Positions 33,640 through 45,900 of a DNA stretch of 64,000 nucleotides are shown here, in pieces. Source of the DNA: Cladorhizidae sp. MBARI D1340-BT2. Taxonomy: Eukaryota > Porifera > Demospongiae > Poecilosclerida > Cladorhizidae. The notes beneath the pieces are model-generated. The model ran no database searches and was not told where the DNA came from. It saw nothing but the letters and a program-made list of their open reading frames with translations. How positions within the stretch are numbered: position 1 is the first letter of the stretch; the number at the start of each line of letters is the position of its first letter. Both the position numbers and the translations under genes were made by a program. Location of the stretch: the NCBI GenBank assembly GCA_028752905.1, contig JAQNBH010000017.1:33121908-33185907 (forward strand). The letters run 5' to 3'.

Positions 33640-34010
33640 CATTTAAAAAAAAAAATTTTTTTTTACTCGTTATCATTATTTTATTTATTTTATTAATTTT
33701 ATTATTTATTTGTTATCTGTTTATTATATAAATTAATTAATTTATTTATTATTATTGTTGTTGTTAGTGGCGGTGTTGTTGTTGTTGTTATTATTATTAT
33801 TATTATTATTTAATTATTATTAATGTAATATATTTTTTGTTTATAATTATTATTAATTTTTTTGTTTTTGTTTTTTGTTTGTTTGTTTATTTGTTTGCTT
33901 ATTTGTTTGTTTGTATGATATTTTGTTTGTATGATAGTAATATTAACAACAACAACAACAATAATAATAGTAATAATAATAATAACCAATACCTGCATAG
34001 AGTCCTGCAT
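33640..34010. repeat. AT-rich simple sequence after Penelope end
   Basis: Irregular TTATTT, GTTGTT, TTTGTTTG and AATAAT runs. Confidence 0.85.
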
Positions 34011-34289
34011 AGAGTTCTGCATTATTTCATCCTTCACAATTAAAGCTTGGAGACACTAATAATAGTAGACCATATTATATATCTCTTAATTCAAATAAAA
34101 ATGTACCGCTTTTCCTTTTTTCAACTTGGTGCTGTATTGACAACCAACCAATCCCGGCACAATTTCTGTGGAGAGAGAAAGGTAATCTATCTTTATTCTG
34201 TAAAACAAGCTGAAAACTAGTTTGCGATCTGCATTCGATGAGGTAGCAACAATAGCTGGAACGATCAGGTTTTCATATTTCAATCACAC

Positions 34290-35063
34290 CTTACAACACC
34301 AGAATAAATAGTAAAGTAAGAAGCAATGGATCCCACATATGCAATGCACATGACATGACCCATCCAAGAGAAAGCCATCTGCTTTCACAGTGCTTAAGAA
34401 TGCACTTGGAGTCTGTTGCACCAAACTTAGCATGCTCCTGTAAAGTGGTGATACTTTCAACAATGTGGCGAAAATGATTAAAAAAAATGTCTCCAAGAAG
34501 TTCATCCACCTTTAGTGGTGTCACTTTCACAGGTGATCTGACACACAAGTTAACAACGTGGCACACACGGTTGATGTCAACGACCTTGGGTTGCTCCACC
34601 CTTATCTTGGTGTTCACTTCACCCTCACATCCCTTCATGACATTGCATGTGTCTAAAGTAAAACTAAAAAGGAATGAGATACTTTTGCAAAGTATCATTC
34701 ATAGCCAAATAAATGCCTTGAGCGGAGATCCGTAATGCCAACTCTATCCAAATGCCGTGTCAAAATAATTCCATTGAGAGCTTCAAATAGTATATTCAGA
34801 GGTTCCTGGAAGTCCCCTGAATCATCACAAAGGGCGAAGATTTGGATTATACATTATTTCATGTGAGGGTCAAGGGCATCACAAATAATGGATTTACGCT
34901 TTGTCTGGTTATATACACGATAAACTTGTGCAATCTTTATCAAGAAACATTGACACCCAGGAGATCAGAAAGATGATAGGAAGTCGGAAAGGACAAATTG
35001 TGGAGAGTAAAGAATTGGGCAAGCAATATTTCTGCTGAAATAAACCTATTGGTATAGGATGTC
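34290..35063 (-). pseudogene. hAT transposase middle part
   Basis: Reads ISAEILLAQFFTLHNLSFPT, a stretch with KRKSIICDALDPHMK, then VDINRVCHVVNLCVRSPVK and SKCILKHCESRWLSLGWVM. Motif order is that of the hAT-like group with an N-terminal zinc finger. The N-terminal finger lies at 38108-38210, beyond the gypsy insertion. The C-terminal dimerisation domain was not seen. Confidence 0.65.
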
Positions 35064-35479
35064 ACAGGGCCAACTCCGTAGTCGGCCTGTGATTGCTGAC
35101 TGGTATCTGAATCGGTTCTGATCTGCCCTACTCTGTTGCGATATGCTGCCACCAGGTTGTTCACAACAACCACTGACTGTCTCTGGTTAGGCATACACTA
35201 AAACGTATCAGACATTCACAGAGATACTGATGACTACACAAAACTGGTCAGAACTCAACAACTGGTAAGGGTTGCACCCTCGTGGTGGCTGAGCTTAATT
35301 ACTCTGACCACCAAGGTAGGTGGTACCACAATGACAATGATACATGTAACCACAACTGATCATGTACAGATAATGTTTGATAACTGTTTCTTACATAATG
35401 TTTGATAAAGGATCTTAGCTGAGTCTGCATCAACCTCAGCTACTGTTCATCTGGTGGAGCAGATAGTCGCCCTGCGACA

Positions 35480-36700
35480 TCCCTCCCTTCTTCTCCCAAG
35501 GAAAGGGCATCTGGCTCGTCTGCAACTCTGCCCCAGGACTGCCCATCAGCATTCTGATGCCTCACTCCTGGTCTGTGTTTGGACTTCGAATAGATATGGT
35601 TGGAGGGCCAAAGCCAAACGGGTTAGTCATCCATTCTCATCCTTCATGGAGTTGAGGTATACTAGACTATGGTGATCAGTGACCACTGTAAATTGTCTTC
35701 CACTTAAGTACATCCGAAAGTGTTGGACAGCTTCAACCACGGCCAGGCACTCTTGCGGTTACCGAGTACCTTGTCTCCGTGGGCTTCAACCGTCTTGAGA
35801 AGTAGGCGATGGGTTTGTCTGTTCCGTCAGCGTCTTGGCTGAGTGCGGCACCTACTCCAATGCCCGAAGCGTCTGTGTATGAAGAGTAAATGGTTTTGAC
35901 TCATCTGGACTGGTGAGCACGGGATGGCTAGTCAGAGCTGTCTTGAGTTGTTCGAATGCGTCCTTCCGTTCTTGGGTCCACTCCATGCGACCTGGAGCCC
36001 GCTTTCTTGTTGCATCATTGAGAGACACTGCTATGGCACCATAGCCATGGACGAAACGCCTGTAATAGTTCGTCAGGCCAAGAAACGCTCTCATTTCTTT
36101 CTTCCTTGCTGGGAGAGGGTATCCAGCTACCGCCTTCACTTTGGCCTCCAGTGGCCGAATCTGCCCCTCTCCGACAACATGTCCCAAGAACTCACAACTG
36201 CTTCCTGCAATAGTACACTTCTCTGGCTTGAGCTTGAGACCCGTCTCTTCCAGACGTTAAAACACCACTCTCAGGTGTTTGACATGGTCCTGGAATGACT
36301 CACTAAAATTGACCAAGTCATCAATATAGGCTGCTGCAAAGGTGGTGAGATCAGCCATAATAGCGTTCATCATCCTTTGAAATACCGAAGGCGCATTTTT
36401 CAACCCAAACGGCATTCTGGTATACTCCCACTTGCCCCGACTTGGTGATGAAAGCTGTTTTGGGAATTGACTCTGCTTGCACTGGCACCTGATGATACCC
36501 TTGAGAAGGTCCAGTGTGGAGATATATGTTGCCTTCCCGAGTTGGTCCAGTAGTTCTCCTATCAGCGGTAAGGGGAAGGATCTGATATTGTGATACCGTT
36601 CAAATTGTGGTAGTCCACACAAAGTCTGTTTGTTCCATCGCGTTTTGCGACCAGCAGTGCTGGTGACACCCAGGGACTTCAAGAGGGCCTCATGATACCC
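35480..36700 (-). pseudogene. RT and RNase H of minus-strand gypsy element
   Basis: RT: LLDQLGKATYISTLDLLKG, EYTRMPFGLKNAPSVFQRMM, AAYIDDLVNFSESFQDHVKH (catalytic YIDD). Then the connection: GHVVGEGQIRPLEAKVKAV, MRAFLGLTNYYRRFVHGYGA, and RNase H starting TDASGIGVGAALSQDADGT after a frameshift near 35890. The blocks differ from elements 1 and 2. Confidence 0.8.
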
Positions 36701-36820
36701 ATCTCCAGCAGTTCTCGAACAGGTCTGTCTCCGCCAGTCTGATCCGCAGAGGGGCGCATCTTTTCCTCCTTTGGATGTAGCTTCCCTGCTGCCGGATCTG
36801 GTTCGTGGACAACATAATAA

Positions 36821-37725
36821 TTAATAATTCCAGCCTCTCACAGACATGAAATCATCTGCCAACGTAACTGATTCTTTCATCATCTCGGTCTTCCGATCCC
36901 GCACATGAGTGAGGAGTTGTCGGGGCATACTTTTCACGATGGCATCTTCTGCAATGAGGTCGGCTGCTTCTTCTACCGTCTTGCACTTGGTCAACCATTG
37001 CCTCGCCAAACACTTGCCTCGCTCTCCTGCTGTGGACCACGTCTCTCCCGGTTGCTGTCTAAGCTGATCCAACCTTGAGCGGTAGGTTGCTTGAGTCACC
37101 CTGAAGTGACAGTAGAGAGCTTCTTTTACACATCATAATTCCGTCGACTGTCTTCATCCAAGCTGATGTAGACTCTGTTGGGTTGCGGTTCAAGTAATGG
37201 AGCCAGGTACTTTGTCCACTCTTCTTTTTCTGCTCCATATGTGGTCATGTGCGCTTCAAATGAAGCAAAGTACGTTTTCATGTCTTCGTCAGCCTTCATT
37301 GGCCTGAACCGCTCCACCTTTTCTCTTCTTCCGCTCTCACCCGATCGAGTTGAATGGCTAGAGTCATCTAACACTCCTGCTCCTGTTGCACTGGTCCACT
37401 CCAACAACGCTTCCAATCTTTTATCTCTCTCACCTTCTCGTTTCTCCTCTCTTTCCTTTTCATCTTGTCTACGTCGTTGTTCTCTTTCCCATTCCGCTTC
37501 TCTTTCTTCTTTTCGGATCTGAGCTGCTTCTGCTCTTCTTTGTTGATCCCGCTTGTCCATAAGTTCAAACAGCTGAATAATATCGTAAGTTGCTGATGCT
37601 TTGCTCTCACCAAGCTCATCATCATGATCCTCCTCCTCTTGTCTCCGCTGGTGTCGCTTGCTTGTCATCTCTGTATATTTAACGACCCTTTTCCCAATTA
37701 ACTTGATCCCTGACACCTTACCCAA
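36821..37725 (-). pseudogene. gag of minus-strand gypsy element
   Basis: An open 199-codon frame begins MGKVSGIKLIGKRVVKYTEM. It has a long Glu/Arg-rich coiled coil and the capsid-like ERFRPMKADEDMKTYFASFE. It ends at about 37126 and continues in another frame with MTQATYRSRLDQLRQQPGET and AADLIAEDAIVKSMPRQLLT, a SCAN-like capsid part. The knuckle is missing. Confidence 0.75.
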
Positions 37726-38107
37726 TTCACTTGATCACTAGTCACCAACACTCAAAACACTAATGCACTGTTTCTCTCTAACGTTGGACAATCTTCCTGG
37801 CCTTCACCGGCTATCAGCAACGATACAAACGAATAAAGTAACTTAAACGCTACTAGTTAGCTTGTTGTATGTCTAACAAGTCTCTGACTGTTATTCGAGG
37901 TTAGCTAGCACTGCTTCTTTAGCTAAACCACAATCCGCTCCTACTGTCTTACTGTCTGTCTGTAGCTAGAAGCGACGGAAACTGCTGTCTGTAAATGAAC
38001 AATTACTGTTACGGCTAACAAGATAGCTGACTGCAAATCGGTTAGAACTTCTGTGGATGTTCCTTACTAGGGTAGCTATAGCTTCAAGCTATCTCAGATG
38101 GCTATCA

Positions 38108-38230
38108 GGTCTTATCCGATTTGTTGAACTTTTGGCAATCATTCAACATGACACTTAATATCGTGCATGCCATGCATGACACAGTAAAATGGCAACAGCA
38201 CAACTTACAATATGAAATTTAGTTCATTCA
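38108..38230 (-). pseudogene. hAT zinc-finger N-terminus
   Basis: Homologous to 7270-7390. It is the other half of the hAT copy at 34290-35063, separated by the gypsy element. Confidence 0.55.
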
Positions 38231-38454
38231 CCTGGCGAATAATAGGATTTTTGTTCTTAAAGGCCTTTGGAGAATGAGATCATGCTTCAAGTCCAAATCC
38301 AATGTGGCCCACTTACATATATTCTACTGGGATACCAGAGTACATTCATCAATTGATCGGAAGGAGAATGGACCCGTCGGTACAGGATGGAGTATATTGA
38401 GCATTCCTGATTGACTTTACGAAGAAATAACAGTTTTACCTGTCGAGTGTAACA

Positions 38455-38666
38455 TGTCTGTATCTCTTGGGGCTGGTGAGTTGGGTTTGGTGATTCAATC
38501 TACTGCACCACACAGTGACCAGCCGGACCCAGGGGGACCTGCTGGTGCCACAGGGGTAGTTGGACCAGTCAAAGCCAATGGACTTGTGGAACTGCAGGAC
38601 ATCCTCAGATGTGTGAAGGCTCACATCCCTCCATTAATATTAGGATTTCACATTCCCAAGGGATAG
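38455..38666 (+). pseudogene. Collagen-like exon (duplicon 2)
   Basis: The open frame reads SDQPDPGGPAGATGVVGPVK, then ANGLVELQDILRCVKAHIPP. Six or so Gly-X-Y triplets are visible, some Gly replaced. The frame is open here but has a stop in the copy at 7620. It might still be an exon of a live gene. Most other exons of this family in the window are broken. Confidence 0.45.
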
Positions 38667-38884
38667 CTTACATTCCGTCGCCTTCCCAAGAGGTAAGATT
38701 CTGAAGAACAAGCAGATCCATGTTTATACCTCACGTTCAAATGTACAGACTTGATATCTCAAGTATGTTCAGGTTGAACAACTTTGAAATATCTCCCTGA
38801 GCACTCCACTCTTGGGTTGGACTCGAAGAGTGTGCTTGACTCATATGTACAAAATGAAGTTGTTGTGGGCGGATGCATACCATC

Positions 38885-40659
38885 AAGAGGGTAGGAACTG
38901 GTCTGGCAGACACGGCAGCTGCCGGACCAAAGTTTCTATACCAACCTCCAGTTATCAAGCAACTTTCTAATCTTTACTGAGAGCACTCTCAGACTCTTCT
39001 CCAGCCAGCTCTCTTTAAGTTGTCTAATTTCAAAATTCAAATGAAGCCCACCCAACTACGCCCTTACATTTTTGCGCGTGCTATTTTAGTATTATAGCGA
39101 ACGGATCATGGCCACGAAACAGTAAAATTCCTGAGTAATATAGGCTCTACAAGTTTCCAAAACGGAAATTTGGAGATGATAGGTATATATCTATTTAAAA
39201 CTGAGCTGAGCATTATAGCTAGCTATATAGGTTTATCTGTACTGCATCACTGACACAGCTATAATATCTAAAACATAGCTATATGCCAACCATCCATGGT
39301 CCAGGACAGTCCTGAGATTTTTGGGGGCATTTTTCACAATTTAGACTAGGTGTCCAGGACTATAGCTGATTCAACACTGCCAATCATTTGGCATCTAGTG
39401 ATGCCAGCCACCTTGTTCATGTGGTCACTGACACTGTATTATGTTACCTGGAGCATTAAAATTCACAGTGCTAGAAAAATCATGAGGCTCAACCACCAGC
39501 AATAAAGGCAAAATAGAGTTTGCATTATCAGGACAATGTATTTATGATCCATTTCAAAGTAAATAACTAGTTTAACTTATTTTAACTGAGCTGTAGACTA
39601 GAGCCATGTTTGCACAAGGCCTTAATACAATCATCCAACTTGGTTTAGTCTTATCCGAGTTACATACTAATACAATAATCCAGATTAAAAACACCAGATA
39701 ATAATAGCTAACCAATAATAATAGGTGGAGTACAATCCTTTAGAGATCTTGAGTAAATAGCTACAGTGCAAGATGAATGAAAGTGCATAGGAAAGAACCA
39801 CTAATGTACGTAATGGCCAGGGAATGGAACAAAACCACCATCAGTTGTCCAGGTATTAGACCAAGCCATGTTGGCATGGATGCTAAGAGTCCTGAGATGA
39901 TCCATTTTTATGAGGAATCGAAAAGCTCCAAAGCATTTTGGGAATGGAACAGGAGAATCTCATCAGTACACTGCAGTTGAAGATTATTATCGTTGCTTTT
40001 ACTTTGAAGCAATAGACTTGGCCATGTCAGCAATTCAAGATCGCTTTGGATATGCTGTTTACCAAAATCTTAAAGAATTGCTTGTAAAAGCTGCCAATAA
40101 AAATGATTGTACTGCTGAGTTAAGTGAAGTTGTTTCCTTTTATGGAGATGACTTCAATAAGAGTGAGCTTTCAACTCAACTTCAAGTTTTTAGTTCAAGT
40201 TTTAGTCAGATGGAACTGTAACACTGAAAGATACCTTGACTTTTCTTCGCAATCTTTCTGATGGTCAACGTGCCTTTTTTAAGCAGGTGTGCTGGGTTGT
40301 CTGTCTAATCCTTGTCATGCCTGCTACGAATGCTGCAAGTGAAAGATGTTTTTCCTGCATGAAAACAATAATAACATACTTGCGAAGTACTATGAAACAG
40401 GATAGACTTAATCATCTAATGATACTAAACATTTACAAAGAAGCTTTGGATCGCCTTGATCTAGTCACAATTGCAAATTAATTTGTGAGGAACAATGAGC
40501 ACAGACTCCGAGTATTCAGGAACTTGTGAACTTATTTCAGACTAGGTTTATTCCAGGTATATATATTCTTTTCAATTACCATGATATTTCTTTTCAATAA
40601 GGTGCGTGTATCCACCTCCCCCACACCTGACCAATCCCAAAATGCTTCCTACCCCTCTG
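38885..40659 (+). mobile_element. hAT element with 8-bp target duplication
   Basis: A 1775-bp insertion absent from the paralogous site at 8034-8041. It is flanked by ATACCATC on both sides (38877-38884 and 40660-40667). The ends are inverted: AAGAGGGTAGGAAC on the left and GCTTCCTACCCCTCTG on the right, the usual CAGAGG-type hAT terminus with small changes. The inside holds a transposase remnant at 39777-40481. Confidence 0.85.
39777..40481 (+). pseudogene. hAT transposase, C-terminal half
   Basis: Three frames in order. The middle (39910-40221) reads YYRCFYFEAIDLAMSAIQDR, AVYQNLKELLVKAANKND and SEVVSFYGDDFNKSELSTQL. The last (40236-40481) reads LRNLSDGQRAFFKQVC, then the dimerisation block LVMPATNAASERCFSCMKTI with YLRSTMKQDRLNHLMILNIY and a stop. 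Frameshifts separate them and the N-terminal half is missing. It is likely a non-autonomous, decayed copy. Confidence 0.8.
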
Positions 40660-41129
40660 ATACCATCATGGATGGGTTGTATTTTCCCTGCATTAGTATA
40701 GCGCTCCTGTGGTAAGTTAATCTTAGCCACACCCACTGTTCCAATGGTCTCTGATGCAACAGAGCATCTCTTGTGATGGTATAGATGTTTACCTCTGGTG
40801 AAACAGCGAGGGGGACTTCAATCAGTTCATTTGCAAGGTAATTAAATCTATCAGCCACTATTTCAATCTGGAGCTGTACCAACACCACCCAACTAATACA
40901 CAGGCAGTTCATAATTTCTACCTTCAGGCCAAGGAATGCCTGATGCAATTTTTTAAACTCAATTGTGCAAAAACAAATAATCAGAAATGTGCAAATATTC
41001 TGCCCGTGTGTAATGTACAACAGGCACCTCACACACTGGAGAGTTAAACAACCTCTTGGGTCAATAAGCCCATGAAAGAGAAGGATGAAAGTAGTGTAGT
41101 CTCTCTGCTCATGATAGTGAGTGCTGGGT

Positions 41130-41331
41130 TTACTACGAAGTTTTTATATTAGATAAGTGTTCTTCCGGACATAGAGTGTGGCTGAGAATCGTAACAAATG
41201 ATGCACTTCAGACTAAGCATGTACTTGCTGGTTACAATGAGTCGAGATACATCTACTACATGGACTTTGATTACAGTGGAGGGGATACCTTTGCAGCCAG
41301 CACTACGGCACAACCGCTGTTACCATCACTG
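41130..41331 (+). other. Conserved plus-strand ORF block (duplicon 2)
   Basis: Reads ILDKCSSGHRVWLRIVTNDA, a Tyr-rich stretch, and MDFDYSGGDTFAASTTAQP before a stop. Paralogue of 8512-8712, with the frame kept in both. Function unknown; possibly the C-terminal part of a collagen-linked globular domain. Confidence 0.4.
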
Positions 41332-41715
41332 AGGTAGTCGAGTGCATTGTTCTTTACTAATTTAGAACAGCACTTTCGCACATTTCTGGATGTTGCCTTG
41401 ATTCCTTGAGAGCGTCCCCTCCCCTCCCCTTCTACCCCCCCCCCCCCTGCAGTAGTGGTGATGGGATGGATAATAAACAGATATGACAAAGTGTGCTACA
41501 ATCCCAAGGGTCATCTATATGTCAGATCTATTTGTTCTTGTTTGTATATACTTGCCTACCAATATGCTCTTACTTGCCTACCAATATGCCTACCAAGGTC
41601 ATGTGAATTCATCATTCCACTTTCTGTGAACATCTGTGCTTATTTAGATCCATGATTGCCCCCCCCCCCCCCTCCTCCCTCCTCCCCCCCTTGGGGAAGA
41701 ACTCTTTATCTATGT

Positions 41716-42010
41716 ATGGGGCTGCAGCTTTGAAAGAGCTACCAATGGGACTTTCAGGACATTTCACCTAAACAGGTCGCAGCTCCACTTCAAGTCCTCC
41801 ACCTTATAGCTTACGTCCTGCACAAAGCTGTTCCAGATATTCCCACACAGACAAGTGTCTTTGCCATGAACTACAAGGGGCCATATGCCCCATTGTCCCT
41901 GCTTCACCTCAAATGATGTGAGGAGACTGGGGAAGCTTCTCTTACTGATCAAGTGGTTGCTGGTGACAAAGAAGTTTTGTTCACAGTGACTATGACCAAT
42001 AGTGAGGAGA
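41716..42010 (+). pseudogene. Plus-strand exon remnant (duplicon 2)
   Basis: Frame-broken copy of 9082-9378. FAMNYKGPYAPLSLLHLK and GEASLTDQVVAGDKEVLFTV are in different frames. Confidence 0.35.
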
Positions 42011-42304
42011 CATCAGCTATACTAGAAACTTTGTCTGTACTTTGCGACCATTTTAATAATAATTATCCTTTCATTTTATCGCATACACTAATACACACAA
42101 TAATGTTATAGTCTTTAACATTTCATCTAGACACTCTAACCTTTCCTGATGTAGGCTAGAGCATCTAGCTGAAATATTGAAGAGCAAATGTGGTTTGTTT
42201 ATCGAGAAAGTCATCAATTGGGATTTGTTGAGAATTAACAGTAAAAATACAAACAATATAGTACTATGGTTAAATAAGGGGGAAGAGTTGATATACGAGT
42301 TCTA

Positions 42305-42310
42305 TTTATT
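42305..42310 (-). promoter_or_regulatory. Poly(A) signal AATAAA of gene A
   Basis: AATAAA on the minus strand, 30 nt beyond the stop codon at 42341-42343. Confidence 0.65.
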
Positions 42311-42340
42311 CTTGTTTTGTGTAAATATGTCAAAAGTAAG

Positions 42341-42925
42341 TTATATCAACGCTTCATCGTAGGTTGGTTCATTAATATCTGCTTTGACTTTAATAAACTT
42401 TGGATTTTCAACGACCTTTTGCCTACCAAGTGTAGCTGACTTTGAAGGTTCTTTACTTCTTCTGGTGGTTATTGGTGGTGTAAGAGATTGTGTCACTCTC
42501 TGTGCAGTGCTTGCAGTAGAAGTGCGCGGTCTCCTAACCTTTGGACTTTTGCTCCTGTCAGCATCTTTATTAGCAGAAGTTTCTTCATCGCTGCTACTGG
42601 CATTTGCTTCCAATTCTTCATTCAGTAGGAAACTAGGTGTTGTATGAACATCAGCACTTATCCTTCTATCTTCGGTACGTATCCGATACCCAGTGGTGTC
42701 CTTTCTTCTCAGAGATGGCTTATGCATCATGGTAGGGTTGGAGTAGTCTTGCAGGGTATATTTAACCAAAGTACTTTTGTAGTTTGGATCATCAGAGAAT
42801 GTGTAAGTTTCTTGATCAAAAGGGATGCATATCTCTCCGAGAAACTTGTTTTGTCTTGCTCTTGCATAGCTCCACATTGTCAGCCACAGAGTAGAATCCA
42901 TCAGAACATTCATCGATACAGGAAA
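42341..42925 (-). CDS. Gene A unit 5, terminal exon
   Basis: A 585-nt exon: FPIS, VLMDSTLWLTMWSYARARQN, KFLGEICIPFDQETYTFSDD, then a Ser/Thr/Arg-rich tail ending EPTYDEALI and a stop. The tail has basic patches (RRPRTSTASTAQRVTQS, TTRRSKEPSKSATLGRQK), unlike the acidic linkers of the other units. The final -EALI could be a short C-terminal binding motif, though it does not fit a classic PDZ class cleanly. Confidence 0.8.
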   Translation of the reverse strand, partial: FPVSMNVLMDSTLWLTMWSYARARQNKFLGEICIPFDQETYTFSDDPNYKSTLVKYTLQDYSNPTMMHKPSLRRKDTTGYRIRTEDRRISADVHTTPSFLLNEELEANASSSDEETSANKDADRSKSPKVRRPRTSTASTAQRVTQSLTPPITTRRSKEPSKSATLGRQKVVENPKFIKVKADINEPTYDEALI

Positions 42926-45900
42926 CTATAATAAAAAATTATTTAAACAAAGATAAACCATACTTGCCATAAAGTATACCACCTTCCTTCCAATGATTCT
43001 ATCATTTGCTCATGTTCATTTTAAAGTATTACAAGGGAACTGTGGTCGCCATTGGCCAAGCCCACTTCACTTCACATAGGGTATACATGGAAGATACAGA
43101 AACCAGATCACAGAAGAAGTGTGCATACTTTGAATGTTTCGTTGTAGATAGGATTCCGGGTCTTCTTTTGGATTTTTGTTTTCTTCTTCCATTCCCTGTC
43201 CGGAAGGAGGTACAGCTTTGCAAAAGTATCTGACTCGGTACCTTTCTGATTTACTCCAGCAATGTTACTTGCTTTCATAACCCTCACCACAAGAGTTTTC
43301 TCATTGTAGTGAAGTCCAACCTCAATTTCCCCTGATATGCTGTAGCCATCACTTTTTCCTATTCTGCTCAATGTAAGCTCTGGAAGATTTTGTGAAGGAA
43401 AAGTCTTAGATTTGCCTCCCTGCAAACAACAACAACAACAAAAAGGTACGAAAAACAACAACAACACGAACATTATATATGTAACAACATAACAAATCCA
43501 ATTGCAAAAACTTTCCCATCTACTGCAACAACCTCCCTGGCTATTTATACATGCTAAGAGAATGTTGTCTAGCACATTATCTTAGCATGCTTATTTAGAG
43601 TGAAATGTGTCTAGTAAGATAAGACACTTGTTGGATGGGTTAAAAAATCTGAGATGGGAGTGGAGAAGTGTGATAACCCATACAACATACATACACACTT
43701 GGTTAGCAATTACTCACATTTGTAACTAGTGATCATTGAGTACATGCCTGCATGAGGACTGATATCGGGTTTTTTATAGTCCCTTGTGAGTTCTCAGTTC
43801 TTAACTTTTTTCTTTGAGTAGGTATGCACCCACCATTTAACAGCATGGAGAATTTAAATAGGGGGAAAACCAACAGATTCAAAGATAGAACTTTAATGAA
43901 GAACAATGCGTTTTAAGAATTTGTGGATCAGAAAAAGACAGCAAACAGCACAAGGAATGACTGTATCGCTCTGTTACTATGAATGTATATAATCTACATT
44001 CAAAAACATTTTTGCTGCTCTATACTTAACATTTTCACTCAGAAATTAACTAGAGAGAAAGAAAATTATAGAGTTTCCCTTATCCCCCCCCCACCTTCCT
44101 TGTGCTGCTGAAGACTAGCCAACTCTGGCAGTAGTGCAGTGAAGTAAAATGTGTGCAACTTCTTCAGATTAATATTTTGCTATGTTTTGTCTTGGAGAAC
44201 TCTCTCCACATGAAAATCTTAGTCAGTCTTCTCACACCAGTGTCTTCTAGAGAGTTTATAGTTGCAAGCATCTTTGTCTTGGACATGGCAAAGAATGAAA
44301 TCCCTGATATTGAATACAAGTATCTTGAGTTCTCTTAGTTCTGTTTTAAAAAAACATTTTTGTTGCTATATACTTAACATTTTCACACAGAAACTGGCTA
44401 AAGGGAAACAAAAGTTATGAGGAGACCACATTGTGCATGGCTAATGTAAATATGAGGTGATGTGTGAGGAGACCACATTGTGCCACATTGGCTACATTCT
44501 CTCAATGTCTTGGCATTCACTGAATTTACTTGGACTTAATGTTTACAAATTAGTCACATTCCCTTAAAGGGAGATTTGTGGCTACTTGTGCAACTAATAT
44601 CCCAGCAGATGTCATCTCCCTGAGTACTAATATCCCAGCAGATGTGATCTACCAGCAGATGTCATCTCCCTGAGTGCTAATATCGCAGCAGATGTCATCT
44701 ACCGGCAGATGTCATCTCCTTGAGTACTAATATCCCAGAATATGTGATCTACCAGCAGATATCATCTCCCTGAGTACTTATATCCCAGCAGATGTGATCT
44801 ACCTTAATACTTATATCCCACATATTTGATCTACCAGAGTACTTATTATCCCAGCAGATGTCATCCCCCTGAATACTTTTATCCCAGCAGATGTGATCTA
44901 CCTGGGTACTTATTTCCCAGCTGATATGATCTACCAGAGTTTTTCCTTGCACATTCCAATATTCATTATTTAAAATAAATAATTTCAGTTTTCAGAAGAG
45001 CATGCAATTTTGAGGTGTGAATGGAGAAGGGAGGAGGAGGGAGGAAGGAGGGGGAGATGAACAACTGCCACTTATACCATCTCATTGAGCTGTTTCTCCT
45101 TATATATATGTATATGTAGTAAATATATATGTAGTAGATATATAAGTATATATATGTAGTGAATATATGCTGTATATTTAGTTAATATGCATAATATTAT
45201 ATATATATGTAGTCATATATATATGTTGTAAATATATATACATTAAATATGTATACATTATATATGTAGTAAGTATATATTTATATATATGTAGTAAATA
45301 TTTATGTATATATATATGTAGTAAGTATATATTTATATATATGTAGTATATATATGTATAAATATGTAGTAAATATGTATAATTAGTAAATATACATATA
45401 TGTATAGGTAGTCGTATATATATTTAGTAAATATGCATATATGTATATGTAGTCATGTATATATACATATATGTAGTAAATATATATTGTAGTAAATATA
45501 TGTATAAAAAGATGTATATTTAGTAAATATGATTATATGTATATGTAGTCGTATACATCTGTAGTAAATATATATACTGTAGTAAATATATACGTATATA
45601 TATAATGTTTCCTTAGACTTACTCACTAACCTGTTTTACTTATAATATGGATGTCCCCATAGAAAATATTTACTACATATACTTGTGTACATATTCACTA
45701 CATATACTACTATGTATACATATTTGCTACATATATACGTATATATATATTTACTACATAAATATGTATACATATTTATTGACACTGGGTGGGTGAGGTC
45801 TCTGGGAGCATAAATGGAATAGTATCATACGGGTTAGACACTGGGTCACACTGGCTCAACATCACATTGGTTGAGTCAGGTTAAGGATTTTTTATTTTAG

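Larger units (their letters stand above)
35064..38105 (-). mobile_element. Ty3/gypsy-type element inserted in a hAT element
   Basis: About 3 kb on the minus strand with gag (37725-36821), RT (36720-36257), and connection plus RNase H (36190-35500). The flanking sequences join into the hAT fragment seen whole at 7200-7380. The left edge begins TGTCACAGGGCC. Protease, knuckle and integrase are missing between gag and RT, and no integrase follows RNase H. The two ends show no obvious LTR identity, so the exact limits are uncertain. Confidence 0.65.

Noticed and set aside
37178..37522. Plus-strand Ser-rich ORF of 114 codons
   Set aside because: It is the antisense shadow of the gypsy gag coiled coil on the minus strand.
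35064..38105. A second GMR1-like element, because no integrase follows RNase H
   Set aside because: The gag-RT interval is deleted and neither LTR can be defined, so the original order cannot be judged.
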